64,000 bases of DNA from Bradyrhizobium erythrophlei (GCF_900129425.1 NZ_LT670817.1:3038001-3102000); one strand, 5' to 3'; counted from the first letter of the stretch, positions 15,393-23,161 are shown. Translations and numbers: made by a program. Notes: generated from the sequence alone by a model not told the origin.

Positions 15393-15419
15393 GAGGCGGG
15401 AGCTGCGAACTCCCGCCTC
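15393..15419 (-). repeat. TTCGCAG-loop hairpin
   Basis: Ten-bp perfect stem GAGGCGGGAG/CTCCCGCCTC, further upstream of its gene (about 90 nt) than is typical. Confidence 0.9.
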
Positions 15420-15426
15420 ACCTTTT

Positions 15427-15621
15427 TTAGCGCCGCAGTCTCTCCGTGATAGAGAGTATGGCGTTGTAGTCGTCGGCGTCCGGCGGCTTCGAATCGTTGT
15501 AGCGCGGAGGCGTGCCTCCGAGCGCCCGATCGTAGGCGTCGATCTCTGCGGTCACCTCGCCGGCGATCTGCTCGATCTGTAACAGATGCCGGATACGGAA
15601 AAAGGCAAGCAACAGTTTCAT
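15427..15621 (-). CDS. Hypothetical protein (64 aa)
   Basis: Short helical N terminus (KLLLAFFRIRHLLQIEQIAGEV), possibly membrane-peripheral, and a polar C terminus with paired prolines. The start overlaps the preceding stop, ATGA. No family recognised. Confidence 0.55.
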   Translation of the reverse strand: MKLLLAFFRIRHLLQIEQIAGEVTAEIDAYDRALGGTPPRYNDSKPPDADDYNAILSITERLRR

Positions 15622-16028
15622 CGCGCTGTCTCCTCCGTCAGCATGGCGGACAGTGTGCGGAAGCGATCAGCGGCTTTGTTCTGATCCTCGACGAAGGCCA
15701 GGAGCGCCGTTGACAGATGGTAGCGCAGGGTCTTGGTTGACGCTTCGCTGCGGTCCATCAACAGGTCACCGGGCTTGCCGTCCTCCGAGGTGACGGCCAT
15801 CTGGAGGAAGTCCGCCAACACCGTTAGCCGATAGAAATTCAACGCGGCGTTTAGGATGTCTGCCTTCTGGCCGTCCGCCAGATCGGGTCTCTTGCACAGG
15901 CCTGATACTGCGATATTGACGGCGAGGGTTGCGCGCGTGGCGGCCGACATCTTCGGTACCCTCTCCTTCAAGAGGTTGATGAAGGCGTCGGCGTCGAGCT
16001 TGGAGAAGTCTGCAGTTGCGTGTTCCAT
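15618..16028 (-). CDS. Hypothetical helical protein (136 aa)
   Basis: Nearly all alpha-helical (DADAFINLLKERVPKMSAATRATLAVNIA...). The ATG at 16028 follows AAGGAGACCACGACT. No family recognised. It leads a two-gene coupled unit. Confidence 0.65.
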   Translation of the reverse strand: MEHATADFSKLDADAFINLLKERVPKMSAATRATLAVNIAVSGLCKRPDLADGQKADILNAALNFYRLTVLADFLQMAVTSEDGKPGDLLMDRSEASTKTLRYHLSTALLAFVEDQNKAADRFRTLSAMLTEETAR

Positions 16029-16049
16029 AGTCGTGGTCTCCTTGTGAAT

Positions 16050-16066
16050 GCCGGCTGCGAACCGGC
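16050..16066 (-). repeat. TTCGCAG-loop hairpin
   Basis: Five-bp stem GCCGG/CCGGC ahead of the SD of the gene starting at 16028. Confidence 0.85.
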
Positions 16067-16083
16067 GGTCGAGGTGGGTGGAT

Positions 16084-16317
16084 TTATCGGTCGTCGCGAT
16101 GCACGATGACGACCTTCTCCGATTTGGGCGCCGTGCAGGCCCAGATCAGGGCGGCGATCCAGCCGAGGATCGTCCATCCCAAGAGCAGGTTGGTCATGAA
16201 GATCGCGAGCGTCTGACGATGCCGGCGGATCAGGCTGATGGATGTCGGTATGAAGTAGAGCGACAGGATGACGAGGAGCCCGATCAGAGCGGCTCCGTTA
16301 TCAGAGGTATTGTTCAT
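16084..16317 (-). CDS. Superinfection immunity-like membrane protein
   Basis: 77 aa. Two membrane helices, about 9-30 and 40-62, flank a basic loop. The pattern LYFIPTSISLIRRHRQTLAIFMTNLLLGWTILGWIAALIWA matches the family of phage T4 Imm-like superinfection immunity proteins (Y-F-x-P-T, R-x-H, N-L-x-L-G-W-T-x-x-G-W). Such proteins block DNA entry of later-infecting phages at the inner membrane. AAGGAGACCACCA precedes the ATG. Confidence 0.8.
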   Translation of the reverse strand: MNNTSDNGAALIGLLVILSLYFIPTSISLIRRHRQTLAIFMTNLLLGWTILGWIAALIWACTAPKSEKVVIVHRDDR

Positions 16318-16336
16318 TGGTGGTCTCCTTGTGAAT

Positions 16337-16353
16337 GCCGGCTGCGAACCGGC
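16337..16353 (-). repeat. TTCGCAG-loop hairpin
   Basis: Five-bp stem GCCGG/CCGGC ahead of the immunity-like gene. It is nearly identical to the copy at 16050. Confidence 0.85.
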
Positions 16354-16369
16354 GGGTGGGTGGCTTGGT

Positions 16370-16609
16370 TTAGATGAAAAGTCGGCGCCGCACTGGCGGC
16401 AGCGATATCGCGATCGCCTTTTCGATGGCGCCCAAGGCTTCGTCGCCCGGGGAGCCGTTCGGGTGCAGTAGCCGGGCGCAACGGATCAGGTACGCCGCGG
16501 CATGTTCCTCGCAACAAAAGCGAGGGATCTCAGACCTGCGAATGGTGACCGAGATGACGGTATCGGTGCTTTCGCAATTGCCCCAATGGCACATGAACTC
16601 ACGGGGCAT
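16370..16609 (-). CDS. Hypothetical Cys/His protein (79 aa)
   Basis: The pattern CHWGNCES...FCCEEHAAAYLIRCARLL suggests one zinc site followed by a helix. The start at 16609 overlaps the upstream gene by 11 nt in another frame; an ATG at 16594 is an alternative. No family recognised. Confidence 0.6.
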   Translation of the reverse strand: MPREFMCHWGNCESTDTVISVTIRRSEIPRFCCEEHAAAYLIRCARLLHPNGSPGDEALGAIEKAIAISLPPVRRRLFI

Positions 16610-16775
16610 ACGGTACCTCCTCGACCTTCACGACCTTCATCGCGACGACCTCGGCCTTGTCCATTAGGCAGTCGCCGCAACTGACGGCAGGGTCGGGGAC
16701 GCGATCCTCGCGGACGACGTCCGATAACTTGTTGCAGGATGGGCAGACGACGTGGAAGAGATATCGCCGCTTCAT
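16599..16775 (-). CDS. Small zinc-ribbon protein (58 aa)
   Basis: VVCPSCNKL...SCGDCL supplies four cysteines for a zinc ribbon. The ATG at 16775 follows AAGGAGACCGAACA. Its upstream hairpin lies inside the end of the preceding gene. Confidence 0.65.
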   Translation of the reverse strand: MKRRYLFHVVCPSCNKLSDVVREDRVPDPAVSCGDCLMDKAEVVAMKVVKVEEVPYAP

Positions 16776-16957
16776 TGTTCGGTCTCCTTGGATTGGCGCC
16801 GCTGCGAACGGCGGTTGAGTTGTTCTTCGGCCCACGCGAGCGCTCCTTCGTAGAACTCGCGGGGGAGGTCGCCGTCACTGTCGCCGACAGCGCCGGCGAG
16901 TTTGGCGTGCAGGGCCTCGATGATGGCTTCGAGGCGGCGGGTGCTGAGTGAAGCCAT
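16772..16957 (-). CDS. Hypothetical helical protein (61 aa)
   Basis: Helix-rich (LSTRRLEAIIEALHAKLAGAVGDSDG). The last 15 codons run through a TTCGCAG hairpin and the next SD, encoding NRRSQRRQSKETEQ, so the regulatory cassette doubles as coding sequence here. Confidence 0.55.
   Translation of the reverse strand: MASLSTRRLEAIIEALHAKLAGAVGDSDGDLPREFYEGALAWAEEQLNRRSQRRQSKETEQ
16797..16813 (-). repeat. TTCGCAG-loop hairpin inside a coding sequence
   Basis: Five-bp stem CGCCG/CGGCG located within the 3-prime codons of the preceding gene and upstream of the zinc-ribbon gene. Confidence 0.8.
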
Positions 16958-17130
16958 CAGACGATCACCTTCCTCACGCGGAAGGTTGCCTTTGGCGAGC
17001 GCTTGCGCATGAGCGCAGCGCCAGCCTCCGCCTCGTCCTCATCGCGATAGGCCTGCATGACGTACCATCTATCGAGGTCGGGCGGCTGTATCTCAACCGC
17101 CCATGGCCTCCGCTTGCTGAGGTTTGCCAT
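16957..17130 (-). CDS. Hypothetical protein (57 aa), MANLSK type
   Basis: Starts MANLSKRRPWAVEIQ, then YVMQAYRDEDEAEAGAALM, which looks like a small alpha/beta unit. The first six codons and the flanking TGATGGCAAACCTCAG are duplicated at the start of the next upstream gene, so one end is a local duplication. Confidence 0.6.
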   Translation of the reverse strand: MANLSKRRPWAVEIQPPDLDRWYVMQAYRDEDEAEAGAALMRKRSPKATFRVRKVIV

Positions 17131-17375
17131 CACTTCGCCTCCCATTGCATGGCGGCGAAGGCGAGGTCCTCGACCAGATCGCGATACGCGGCCGGGTCGG
17201 TGCCGGTGCAGTCGAGACGGTTGATCTCGGCGAGTATCTCGGCTCGCACCAGCGCCTCCTGTAGCGTCTGGCCGAGCCGGGGCCAGCCATGTCCCCATTG
17301 CCTCTCGACGTATCTGGCAGCCTCCTTGATCCGTCGCTGGACGTCGCGCTTCATCGGCTTACTGAGGTTTGCCAT
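17130..17375 (-). CDS. Hypothetical protein (81 aa), MANLSK type
   Basis: Starts MANLSKPMKRDVQRRIKEAARYVERQWG. Helical throughout, and apart from the first six residues unlike its neighbour. TGATG coupling to the gene below. No family recognised. Confidence 0.6.
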   Translation of the reverse strand: MANLSKPMKRDVQRRIKEAARYVERQWGHGWPRLGQTLQEALVRAEILAEINRLDCTGTDPAAYRDLVEDLAFAAMQWEAK

Positions 17376-17379
17376 CAGA

Positions 17380-17673
17380 TCACGACGCACAGATCGCGCC
17401 GATCATCCAGTGGGTTTTGTCGCCGCGCTTGAACCGCACGGCGCGTGCCTCCTCCCACTTGCGGCAGTTCGCGTCGAGATAGTCGTTGGCCGATTTCGCG
17501 TCGGCGAACTCGTCGCCGGCGACGAACATCAGGCCGGAGGCCATGCCGAAGCCGCCGGAGTAGGAGTGCCCGTTCTCGTAACGGTCTTGGTCCTGGGCCT
17601 CCGCGAACTTTTGCTTGACCGCCTCGCGGTCCAGTTTGCCGTCAAGCGTCATCGTCTCAAAATTTGCACCCAT
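17380..17673 (-). CDS. Hypothetical protein (97 aa)
   Basis: KLDREAVKQKFAEAQDQDRYENGHSYSGGFGMASGLMF is a recognisable-looking phage pattern whose function I do not know. One Gly/Ser turn is flanked by helices. Starts after AAGGAGACCAGCACC. Confidence 0.65.
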   Translation of the reverse strand: MGANFETMTLDGKLDREAVKQKFAEAQDQDRYENGHSYSGGFGMASGLMFVAGDEFADAKSANDYLDANCRKWEEARAVRFKRGDKTHWMIGAICAS

Positions 17674-17701
17674 GGTGCTGGTCTCCTTGATTGGGGTTGA
17701 T

Positions 17702-17718
17702 GCCCTCTGCGAAAGGGC
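17702..17718 (-). repeat. TTCGCAG-loop hairpin
   Basis: Five-bp stem GCCCT/AGGGC with a T-A pair closing the loop, upstream of the gene starting at 17673. Confidence 0.85.
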
Positions 17719-17720
17719 GG

Positions 17721-17900
17721 TTAGCGATCCGGGTTCTCTAGCTCGTTGGTGAGGCTTCCGAGCCAAACAGGAGTTGCTGCAGCAACGACGACCGCATCCA
17801 CGATGCGGGCATCGAAGTGTAGGCAGATTTTTGCGGCGGCCACGCCGATTAGAAAGCGGGCCACCGGCAATACCATCGCTATCAGTGTCCGTGGTGCCAT
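17721..17900 (-). CDS. Small hydrophobic protein (59 aa)
   Basis: Two hydrophobic stretches, MAPRTLIAMVLPVARFLIGVAAA-like at 1-23 and a VDAVVVAAATPVWLG-like segment near 37-50. The ATG at 17900 has GGCAGGAC just upstream and overlaps the preceding gene by 19 nt. Likely a membrane protein. Function unknown. Confidence 0.55.
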   Translation of the reverse strand: MAPRTLIAMVLPVARFLIGVAAAKICLHFDARIVDAVVVAAATPVWLGSLTNELENPDR

Positions 17901-18229
17901 GTCCTGCCACCATCATGCGAGTGATGCCCGCCAGCCAGCGCCTTGGCGTCGACACGGCGACCTGCGAGCTGTTCGGCGCGGGCGAGTTGCTGTTTCGCCA
18001 TCGCCGATCCGGTGGACATGATGCGCCGGTAGACGCAAGCGTCGGTGACGCCCCTGCGATTGACAGCGGCATCGAGGCCCTCGAACGCGATCGCGCCAGT
18101 CGGACCGACCTTCGGCTTGACGCGGCCGTTGACGATCGCCTGCGCGACGAGGTCGATGACCTTCTTGATCTCCTCCTTTCGTTCGGTGAGGGTTTGGGTG
18201 GGGGTACTTTTCCAAGTGTCGCACGCCAT
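17882..18229 (-). CDS. Hypothetical protein (115 aa)
   Basis: Starts MACDTWKSTPTQTLTERKEEIKKVIDLVAQAI. The centre is alpha/beta and the end is His/Gly-rich (GGHHSHDGG). The SD is a variant, AAGGAGAGACC. No family recognised. Confidence 0.65.
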   Translation of the reverse strand: MACDTWKSTPTQTLTERKEEIKKVIDLVAQAIVNGRVKPKVGPTGAIAFEGLDAAVNRRGVTDACVYRRIMSTGSAMAKQQLARAEQLAGRRVDAKALAGGHHSHDGGRTWHHGH

Positions 18230-18259
18230 GTTGGTCTCTCCTTGATGAATGGGAAATGG

Positions 18260-18283
18260 GATCGGCGGCCGAAGCCGCCGATC
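18260..18283 (-). repeat. UUCG-tetraloop hairpin, variant of the family
   Basis: Ten-bp perfect stem GATCGGCGGC/GCCGCCGATC closed by C(UUCG)G in the leftward RNA. It occupies the usual position but has lost the CAG of the heptaloop. Confidence 0.8.
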
Positions 18284-18294
18284 TGTTACGTGGA

Positions 18295-19176
18295 TCAGTC
18301 CATCTCGAACTGTGGCACCTGCACGGCCGGAGCCGCCGGCGCGAGTGACTCTCCGAGGTCGATCTCCGGAGCGTCGGTTACCGGAACCCCATCCGAGTCC
18401 CGGATTATGTCGTTCTCATACGCGGGCACCTCCTCCATCTCGATCGGAGCCAGGTCAAGCATGCGACCCTCGTGGATGGGGGCAGCGACCTCCGTCGCCT
18501 CGTCGAGGTCAAGGAAGCTGGTCCGGGCGGCTGTGATCTTCTGGATCGACAACAGGTCGATCTCGGCCGCGCTTTGCTCGCCGGCCTTTTTGATCGTGGT
18601 AGCCGCGGAGCGAGCAACCTTGATCGCATCCTTGACGCGCTCGGCCATTTCAGGGGAGAGCATGGAGCCAAGCTCGCGCGCCCGGTCGGCCGCGTCCCGG
18701 ATCGCCTTGGGGTCGAACTTGCTGATGCCAGCTTCCATCGCGGCGAGCAGCTCGCGGACCTCGGCGTTGATGGCTCGCACCGCCTTGACGTCGTCGCTTT
18801 CGATCTTGCCGGCAACAACCTCGAAGCTGAGGCGAGTGGTCGCGGCTCGACGATTGAACTCGTCGGCGAGCGCGCGAGCCTCGTCCACCGATTGGTTCAA
18901 TGCCGCATAGTTGTCTTCCGGGCAGAGCAGACCGAACGAGATCGGCGCGCAGGTTTTGGTGACGGTGGCGCGCATCTTGCTCCTCAGTTGCGTCGCCTCC
19001 TTCAACTCTGCGGCGTTAGCGATCACACGCTCGGTCTCCCATCTGCCTTTCAGGCTGCCGTCAGCGTCTTCGGTGTCGGCCTCGAGGATCGTCTTGGAAT
19101 ACTTGACGTTGCCGGTGATACCGGTGCGCATAATCACAACGTAACCCGGGCGGATGGTGGTGGTTCGGATCGTCAT
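18295..19176 (-). CDS. Hypothetical 293-aa protein next to AAA+ ATPase
   Basis: Long helical protein; residues about 90-215 look like helical repeats (ALADEFNRRAATTRLSFEVV, RAINAEVRELLAAMEAGI, PEMAERVKDAIKVARSAATTIKKAG), then an acidic Pro/Ala-rich C terminus. Its place directly after the AAA+ gene suggests a partner or substrate adaptor, which is inference. Starts after AAGGAGACCACCACT. Confidence 0.65.
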   Translation of the reverse strand: MTIRTTTIRPGYVVIMRTGITGNVKYSKTILEADTEDADGSLKGRWETERVIANAAELKEATQLRSKMRATVTKTCAPISFGLLCPEDNYAALNQSVDEARALADEFNRRAATTRLSFEVVAGKIESDDVKAVRAINAEVRELLAAMEAGISKFDPKAIRDAADRARELGSMLSPEMAERVKDAIKVARSAATTIKKAGEQSAAEIDLLSIQKITAARTSFLDLDEATEVAAPIHEGRMLDLAPIEMEEVPAYENDIIRDSDGVPVTDAPEIDLGESLAPAAPAVQVPQFEMD

Positions 19177-19198
19177 AGTGGTGGTCTCCTTGGTGAAT

Positions 19199-19215
19199 GC
19201 GGCCTGCGAAGCCGC
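19199..19215 (-). repeat. TTCGCAG-loop hairpin
   Basis: Five-bp stem GCGGC/GCCGC upstream of the gene starting at 19176. Confidence 0.85.
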
Positions 19216-19263
19216 GTTGGGGTGGTGGTCGGTATTGCCGCGGCGGTTATCCGCCGCGGGTAG

Positions 19264-19437
19264 TCATTGCCAGACTTGCAGGCGGCGGCGCCGCCAGCGC
19301 GCGACAGACAGAGCAAGCTTTTCTGTCGCGCATGAGATCGGAATGAACCGGGCGTCCTTGGCGATGCGCCAGTAGCCATTCCGATCGCGATACTCGGCGG
19401 TCCAGCCGCCGAGCGAGTTCTGATACGCCCGGATCAT
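19264..19437 (-). CDS. Small basic protein (57 aa)
   Basis: Starts MIRAYQNSLGGWTAEYRDRNGYWR and ends in an Arg-rich helix (VARWRRRRLQVWQ). The pattern of Trp/Tyr around a beta-hairpin suggests a small fold, perhaps nucleic-acid binding. It begins 6 nt after the ATPase stop, so it is probably co-translated. Confidence 0.6.
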   Translation of the reverse strand: MIRAYQNSLGGWTAEYRDRNGYWRIAKDARFIPISCATEKLALSVARWRRRRLQVWQ

Positions 19438-19443
19438 GGGCGG

Positions 19444-21468
19444 TCAGATATCGAGGACGCGGCCGCCGGCAGCGGCGGCACGCTTGGGCATCGCCACGAC
19501 CGTTTTTTCTTCGGCCGAGGCGTTACGCACTCCCTTTTCCTTGACCCAGTCGTTCAGCTTGGAGAGCTTCTCGGCTTGGCTTCTGGACAGGGGTGTCACC
19601 TTGGTGGCGACGCGGACCAGGTCGTCAACGGTGATCGCCCGCGCACCGTCCGCGAATGCCTTGAACAGCGCATCCGGCACGATGGCGGCGATCTCCGATC
19701 CGGTGAACTGGTCGGTCGCCGCGATCACGTCCGCGATCCCGTTGGGGTCGAGGTCTGTGATACTGCGGCCATGCGCTTTCAGCGCCGCCCGCAACACGCC
19801 CAGACGCTCCACCTTGTTTGGCAGGCCAACGAACCAGAACTCGTCGAACCTACCCTTGCGGAGTAGCTCCGGCGGCAGGCTCGACACATCGTTCGCGGTG
19901 GCGATCACGAACGACTCGCCCTTGCGCTCCTGCATCCACTGCAGGAACGAGCCGAGTTGATCGGAGGAGACACCGCCATCCGCACCGCCTTGGGTGGCGC
20001 CGGCAAGCGCCTTCTCGATCTCGTCGATCAGCACCACGCAGCGACCGATCGCCTCGATGGTGCTTTGGGCCTTGCGCATGTTGGCCTCAGACTCGCCGAC
20101 GAACTTGCCTTTGAGCGCGCCCAAATCCCACTTGAGCAGGGGGATGCCGCCGTAGGCGGTGGCGATCGCCTTCGAGGTCAGCGTCTTGCCGCAGCCGGGG
20201 ATGCCAACGAGGAAGCACCCCTTCGGCGGCGGCAGGCCGTAGTCGCGCGCCTTCGGGCTGTAGGCGAGGTTTCTCTCCATCAGCCACTCTTTCAGGTTCT
20301 CCAGACCGCCGACGTCGTCGAGGCCGCCAGCGAGCGGGTCGAGCCACTCCAAGTTACCTTCGCGGGCGATCACGCGCTTTTTCTCCTTGGAGATCGTCGC
20401 CGGGTCGATCTTGCGCGTCTGCACCAGCGATTTGGCGAAGCAGGCCTGCGCCTCTTCACCGGAGAGGCCGATAGCGGCGTCGACGGCAGAATCGCGCACG
20501 CCGTTGGGCGCCGCTAACGCGCGGATCGGTTTGGTCTTGTCCGGTATCGGCTTGCCGTCCGCATCGAAGATCTTCTTCTTGGTATCGGGGTCGATCTTGT
20601 AATCGAACTCCCGCAACGAATTGATCGAAGCGTCGAGCAGGGCCGCGATCTCGTCGCGGTCCGGCATCGGCCATTCCATGACGGTGGCATGGTTTGCCAG
20701 TTCCGGCGGAACGTCGCGGGACGGCGACAGCACGATCAGAACCTGAGCACCCTCGGGCAGCATCCCGGGCAACGAGCGCGCCAGATTACGCACCTGACGG
20801 CAGGTCACCATGCCGGGAGGTCCGATCAGCCACGGCGGCAGATCGCGCATGATCCACGCGCCGCGGTCGGCTTGGTCCGCGGCGCGCTTGGCAATCAGGG
20901 CGAGCGCAACGTCGATGCTTTTCCCGTTGTCCTCGCCAAGGTTAGCGAGGTCGCCGTTCAGTTCGGTGAACCCCTGACCGCAATCCCACATGCGCGGGAC
21001 GAAGCCAGCCGCAGCGGCCGCCTGCACCAGATAACTCTCGGCTCTGCCTTCCTCGCGCGTCACGATCCATAGGAGCGGATTACGGGCGCGGGCGAGGGCG
21101 GCAATGTCGGCCGCCAGTTCCTCGCTCTTGGTCTTGGGCCGCGTCGTTGCGGTCGCCTTCACTTCGGCTTTGGTCTCGACCTTCGGTGCCGCCTTCTCCT
21201 TTTTCTTGGCGGGCGGCGCTGCCGCGATCTCGATCGGCATGTCGCCATCGACCGTCGCCATCACCTTGTCGTACGCCTCGACGGCTCCCGTCAGGTCGAA
21301 CGTATCCGGCGTTGCGCGCTCCAGCATGGGCAGACTGCCCCACGGTATGGGTCCGAACTGCGACATGAACCCGTCGTCGCCGACAGACTTGACCTCGACG
21401 AGTTGGACATTGCTGCCCATACGCATTTCCAGCCGGTCGCCCGGCTTAATATCTTCACGGTTTAACAT
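19444..21468 (-). CDS. Large AAA+ ATPase (Ycf46/FtsH-like ATPase domain)
   Basis: 674 aa. Residues 1-55 look like a small beta domain, followed by a charged linker. Residues about 120-250 form a degenerate P-loop-like region (LLWIVTREEGRAESYLVQAAAAAG). The active AAA+ module begins near 385 (LDDVGGLENLKEWLMER): Walker A GIPGCGKT at 422-429, Walker B VVLIDEIEKA near 476-485, sensor-1 VIATANDV and arginine-finger region LLRKGRFDE. The two-part layout resembles Ycf46-type proteins. No protease domain is attached, so it probably remodels proteins or complexes, perhaps with the 293-aa neighbour. Confidence 0.85.
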   Translation of the reverse strand: MLNREDIKPGDRLEMRMGSNVQLVEVKSVGDDGFMSQFGPIPWGSLPMLERATPDTFDLTGAVEAYDKVMATVDGDMPIEIAAAPPAKKKEKAAPKVETKAEVKATATTRPKTKSEELAADIAALARARNPLLWIVTREEGRAESYLVQAAAAAGFVPRMWDCGQGFTELNGDLANLGEDNGKSIDVALALIAKRAADQADRGAWIMRDLPPWLIGPPGMVTCRQVRNLARSLPGMLPEGAQVLIVLSPSRDVPPELANHATVMEWPMPDRDEIAALLDASINSLREFDYKIDPDTKKKIFDADGKPIPDKTKPIRALAAPNGVRDSAVDAAIGLSGEEAQACFAKSLVQTRKIDPATISKEKKRVIAREGNLEWLDPLAGGLDDVGGLENLKEWLMERNLAYSPKARDYGLPPPKGCFLVGIPGCGKTLTSKAIATAYGGIPLLKWDLGALKGKFVGESEANMRKAQSTIEAIGRCVVLIDEIEKALAGATQGGADGGVSSDQLGSFLQWMQERKGESFVIATANDVSSLPPELLRKGRFDEFWFVGLPNKVERLGVLRAALKAHGRSITDLDPNGIADVIAATDQFTGSEIAAIVPDALFKAFADGARAITVDDLVRVATKVTPLSRSQAEKLSKLNDWVKEKGVRNASAEEKTVVAMPKRAAAAGGRVLDI

Positions 21469-21486
21469 TGATGGTCTCCTTGTAGA

Positions 21487-21503
21487 GGGCGCTGCGAACG
21501 CCC
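21487..21503 (-). repeat. TTCGCAG-loop hairpin
   Basis: Five-bp stem GGGCG/CGCCC upstream of the AAA+ ATPase gene. Confidence 0.85.
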
Positions 21504-21516
21504 GGTTGGGATTGTA

Positions 21517-21972
21517 TCAGATCACTTCGACGGTGATCCGTAGTTTTTTATTGCCCGTCGCGGTACCGCCGCGGCGGAGGCCATTGTGCTCGCCGATGAA
21601 TTTCTTGAGCAGCGCATGCCCCTTCTCCTCATCCCAGCTATGCAGCCGGACGAAGGTGGTCTCGGGGCCCGGAATCTCTCCGGTCAGAGACTGGCCGCCG
21701 TCCGTAGTCTCGACGGCGGGCTTGCCCTCCATCACCAGCTTCACGGTGTCCCACCCCATGACGCGGCGGGCGTTGGCGACAAGATCCTCGAACTGTTCGC
21801 GGCTGAGGAACTCGGTCGCGGACTGGTCGGCGCTGCCGATTTCCAAGACCAGTTCCGGCCTGCTCTTGCGACCGTGTCGCCTTGGCAGCGGCCCGACGGT
21901 GACGCGACGGCGGTCGCTTTCTTCCTCGCCTCTGTGTCTCCGCTCGAGAAACACGGCGTATTGTTCTGACAT
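21517..21972 (-). CDS. Hypothetical protein (151 aa)
   Basis: Basic N terminus, then ELVLEIGSADQSATEFLSREQFEDLVANARRVMG, then a beta-rich C terminus ending KKLRITVEVI. No family recognised. It has an AGGAGACCAACACC SD but no TTCGCAG hairpin. Confidence 0.65.
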   Translation of the reverse strand: MSEQYAVFLERRHRGEEESDRRRVTVGPLPRRHGRKSRPELVLEIGSADQSATEFLSREQFEDLVANARRVMGWDTVKLVMEGKPAVETTDGGQSLTGEIPGPETTFVRLHSWDEEKGHALLKKFIGEHNGLRRGGTATGNKKLRITVEVI

Positions 21973-22000
21973 GGTGTTGGTCTCCTGTTTTGGTTTGGGG

Positions 22001-22090
22001 TTAGCGCCAGGTCCAGCCGATCGTCATCAACGAACCAACGACGAGGCCGATCAGCAGGAAGAGGAGGTCGCGTTCAAAGCGGTCGAGCAT
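22001..22090 (-). CDS. Tiny single-pass membrane protein (29 aa)
   Basis: MLDRFERDLLFLLIGLVV followed by GSLMTIGWTWR gives one transmembrane helix. TGATG coupling to the preceding gene supports translation. Function unknown. Confidence 0.5.
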   Translation of the reverse strand: MLDRFERDLLFLLIGLVVGSLMTIGWTWR

Positions 22091-22278
22091 CAATTGCGCG
22101 GACCCTTCGGTAGTTTGGTGAAGCGGACGACCTTGAACTTTTCAGGGTCGCCGTCGTCCCGCGGCGTGGTGTAGAACTCGCCGTGGATGCAGTCGCGCGC
22201 CTCGCGGAGCGCGACGTATTGAGGGCAGGGCTTGTCCATGCGGACGGTGACGACGAAGGAGTGGAGTTTCTGCTTCAT
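22090..22278 (-). CDS. Hypothetical protein (62 aa)
   Basis: Small beta-rich protein (KLHSFVVTVRMDKPCPQYVALREARDCIHGEFYT...). Starts at 22278 with TGATG coupling. No family recognised. Confidence 0.6.
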   Translation of the reverse strand: MKQKLHSFVVTVRMDKPCPQYVALREARDCIHGEFYTTPRDDGDPEKFKVVRFTKLPKGPRN

Positions 22279-22490
22279 CACAGGTACTCGCAGGCACACG
22301 CATCGAGTTCCTCCGACTCCTCCGGAGAGATGGCGGCGCCGCACTCAGGGCATTCGTCATCGCACCCGCAGGACCACTCGTCGGTCCACGACACGTCGCA
22401 GTCGTCGCAATGGTAGGAGTTGCGGACCGCAGGCATGCAATTCGGCTCACACTCGAACTGGTGCTCGCATCCGGGTTTCTTGGTGAGCAT
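22278..22490 (-). CDS. Cys-rich zinc-ribbon protein (70 aa)
   Basis: Ten or more cysteines in pairs (YHCDDCDVSW, WSCGCDDECPECG) point to one or two zinc ribbons. The C terminus is acidic. Possibly a small adaptor for nucleic acids or protein partners. Confidence 0.65.
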   Translation of the reverse strand: MLTKKPGCEHQFECEPNCMPAVRNSYHCDDCDVSWTDEWSCGCDDECPECGAAISPEESEELDACACEYL

Positions 22491-22493
22491 GGT

Positions 22494-22916
22494 TCACTCC
22501 ATCATGTCGGCGATGAACTGTATCCGCTCGGGATACATTTTATGCAGGCGAAGCAGCCGGACGATATCCGGCCGCGTGTAGAAGCCCGGCTTCACGCCGT
22601 GGCGGTTCGTCGGCACGAAAGTCGGGGCGGCGCTCGGGGTGCCGTCGACCTCCAGCTGGGTGATCCAGACGTCGCCGTCATCGTCGCCGAGTTGATCCAG
22701 GTCGCACCCCATCTGATCGGCGCGCGCCTTTCGGGCGCGAAGCAGATCGGCCTCCCACGTCTCCGGCTTGGCGTCTTGGGGCTGTTCGATCCATGCGAAC
22801 AGATCGTTGACGAGTCCGGCGGCGACCTTGTCGGCACCCGCCTTGGTGGCGTGCGCGGTCATCGGTCGGCCGGGGACATGGAAGTGGTCGCCTTGAACGA
22901 TAAAGACCTTAGCCAT
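22494..22916 (-). CDS. Hypothetical protein (140 aa)
   Basis: Starts MAKVFIVQGDHFHVPGRPMTAHATKAGADKVAAGLVNDLF, an alpha/beta pattern, then an acidic loop and HGVKPGFYTRPDIVRLLRLHKMYP. It overlaps the upstream gene by 8 nt. No family recognised. Confidence 0.6.
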   Translation of the reverse strand: MAKVFIVQGDHFHVPGRPMTAHATKAGADKVAAGLVNDLFAWIEQPQDAKPETWEADLLRARKARADQMGCDLDQLGDDDGDVWITQLEVDGTPSAAPTFVPTNRHGVKPGFYTRPDIVRLLRLHKMYPERIQFIADMME

Positions 22917-23142
22917 TGGACACCTCACATTCTGAATCGAGGATCGTGCAGCCATCCGGAGACACGCCGGGGTCGAACAGCATCCGCAGCGCGGCGCTGA
23001 CATCGCCGTCGGGGACGATGTTGCTGGCGTCCTCGTCAGTTTCGTTTGGGTTTTCGTCGAGGTAACGCTGTCTGGCGGCGCCAATCAGCGCGACCTCGTT
23101 GTCGATCGTGACGAAGATCGACACTTCGGCAGTGGTCGTCAT
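22909..23142 (-). CDS. Hypothetical protein (77 aa)
   Basis: Beta start (AEVSIFVTIDNEVALIGAARQRYLDEN), acidic middle and two C-terminal cysteines. The ATG at 23142 follows AAGGAGACCAAAC. No family recognised. Confidence 0.65.
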   Translation of the reverse strand: MTTTAEVSIFVTIDNEVALIGAARQRYLDENPNETDEDASNIVPDGDVSAALRMLFDPGVSPDGCTILDSECEVSNG

Positions 23143-23161
23143 GTTTGGTCTCCTTGATGTT

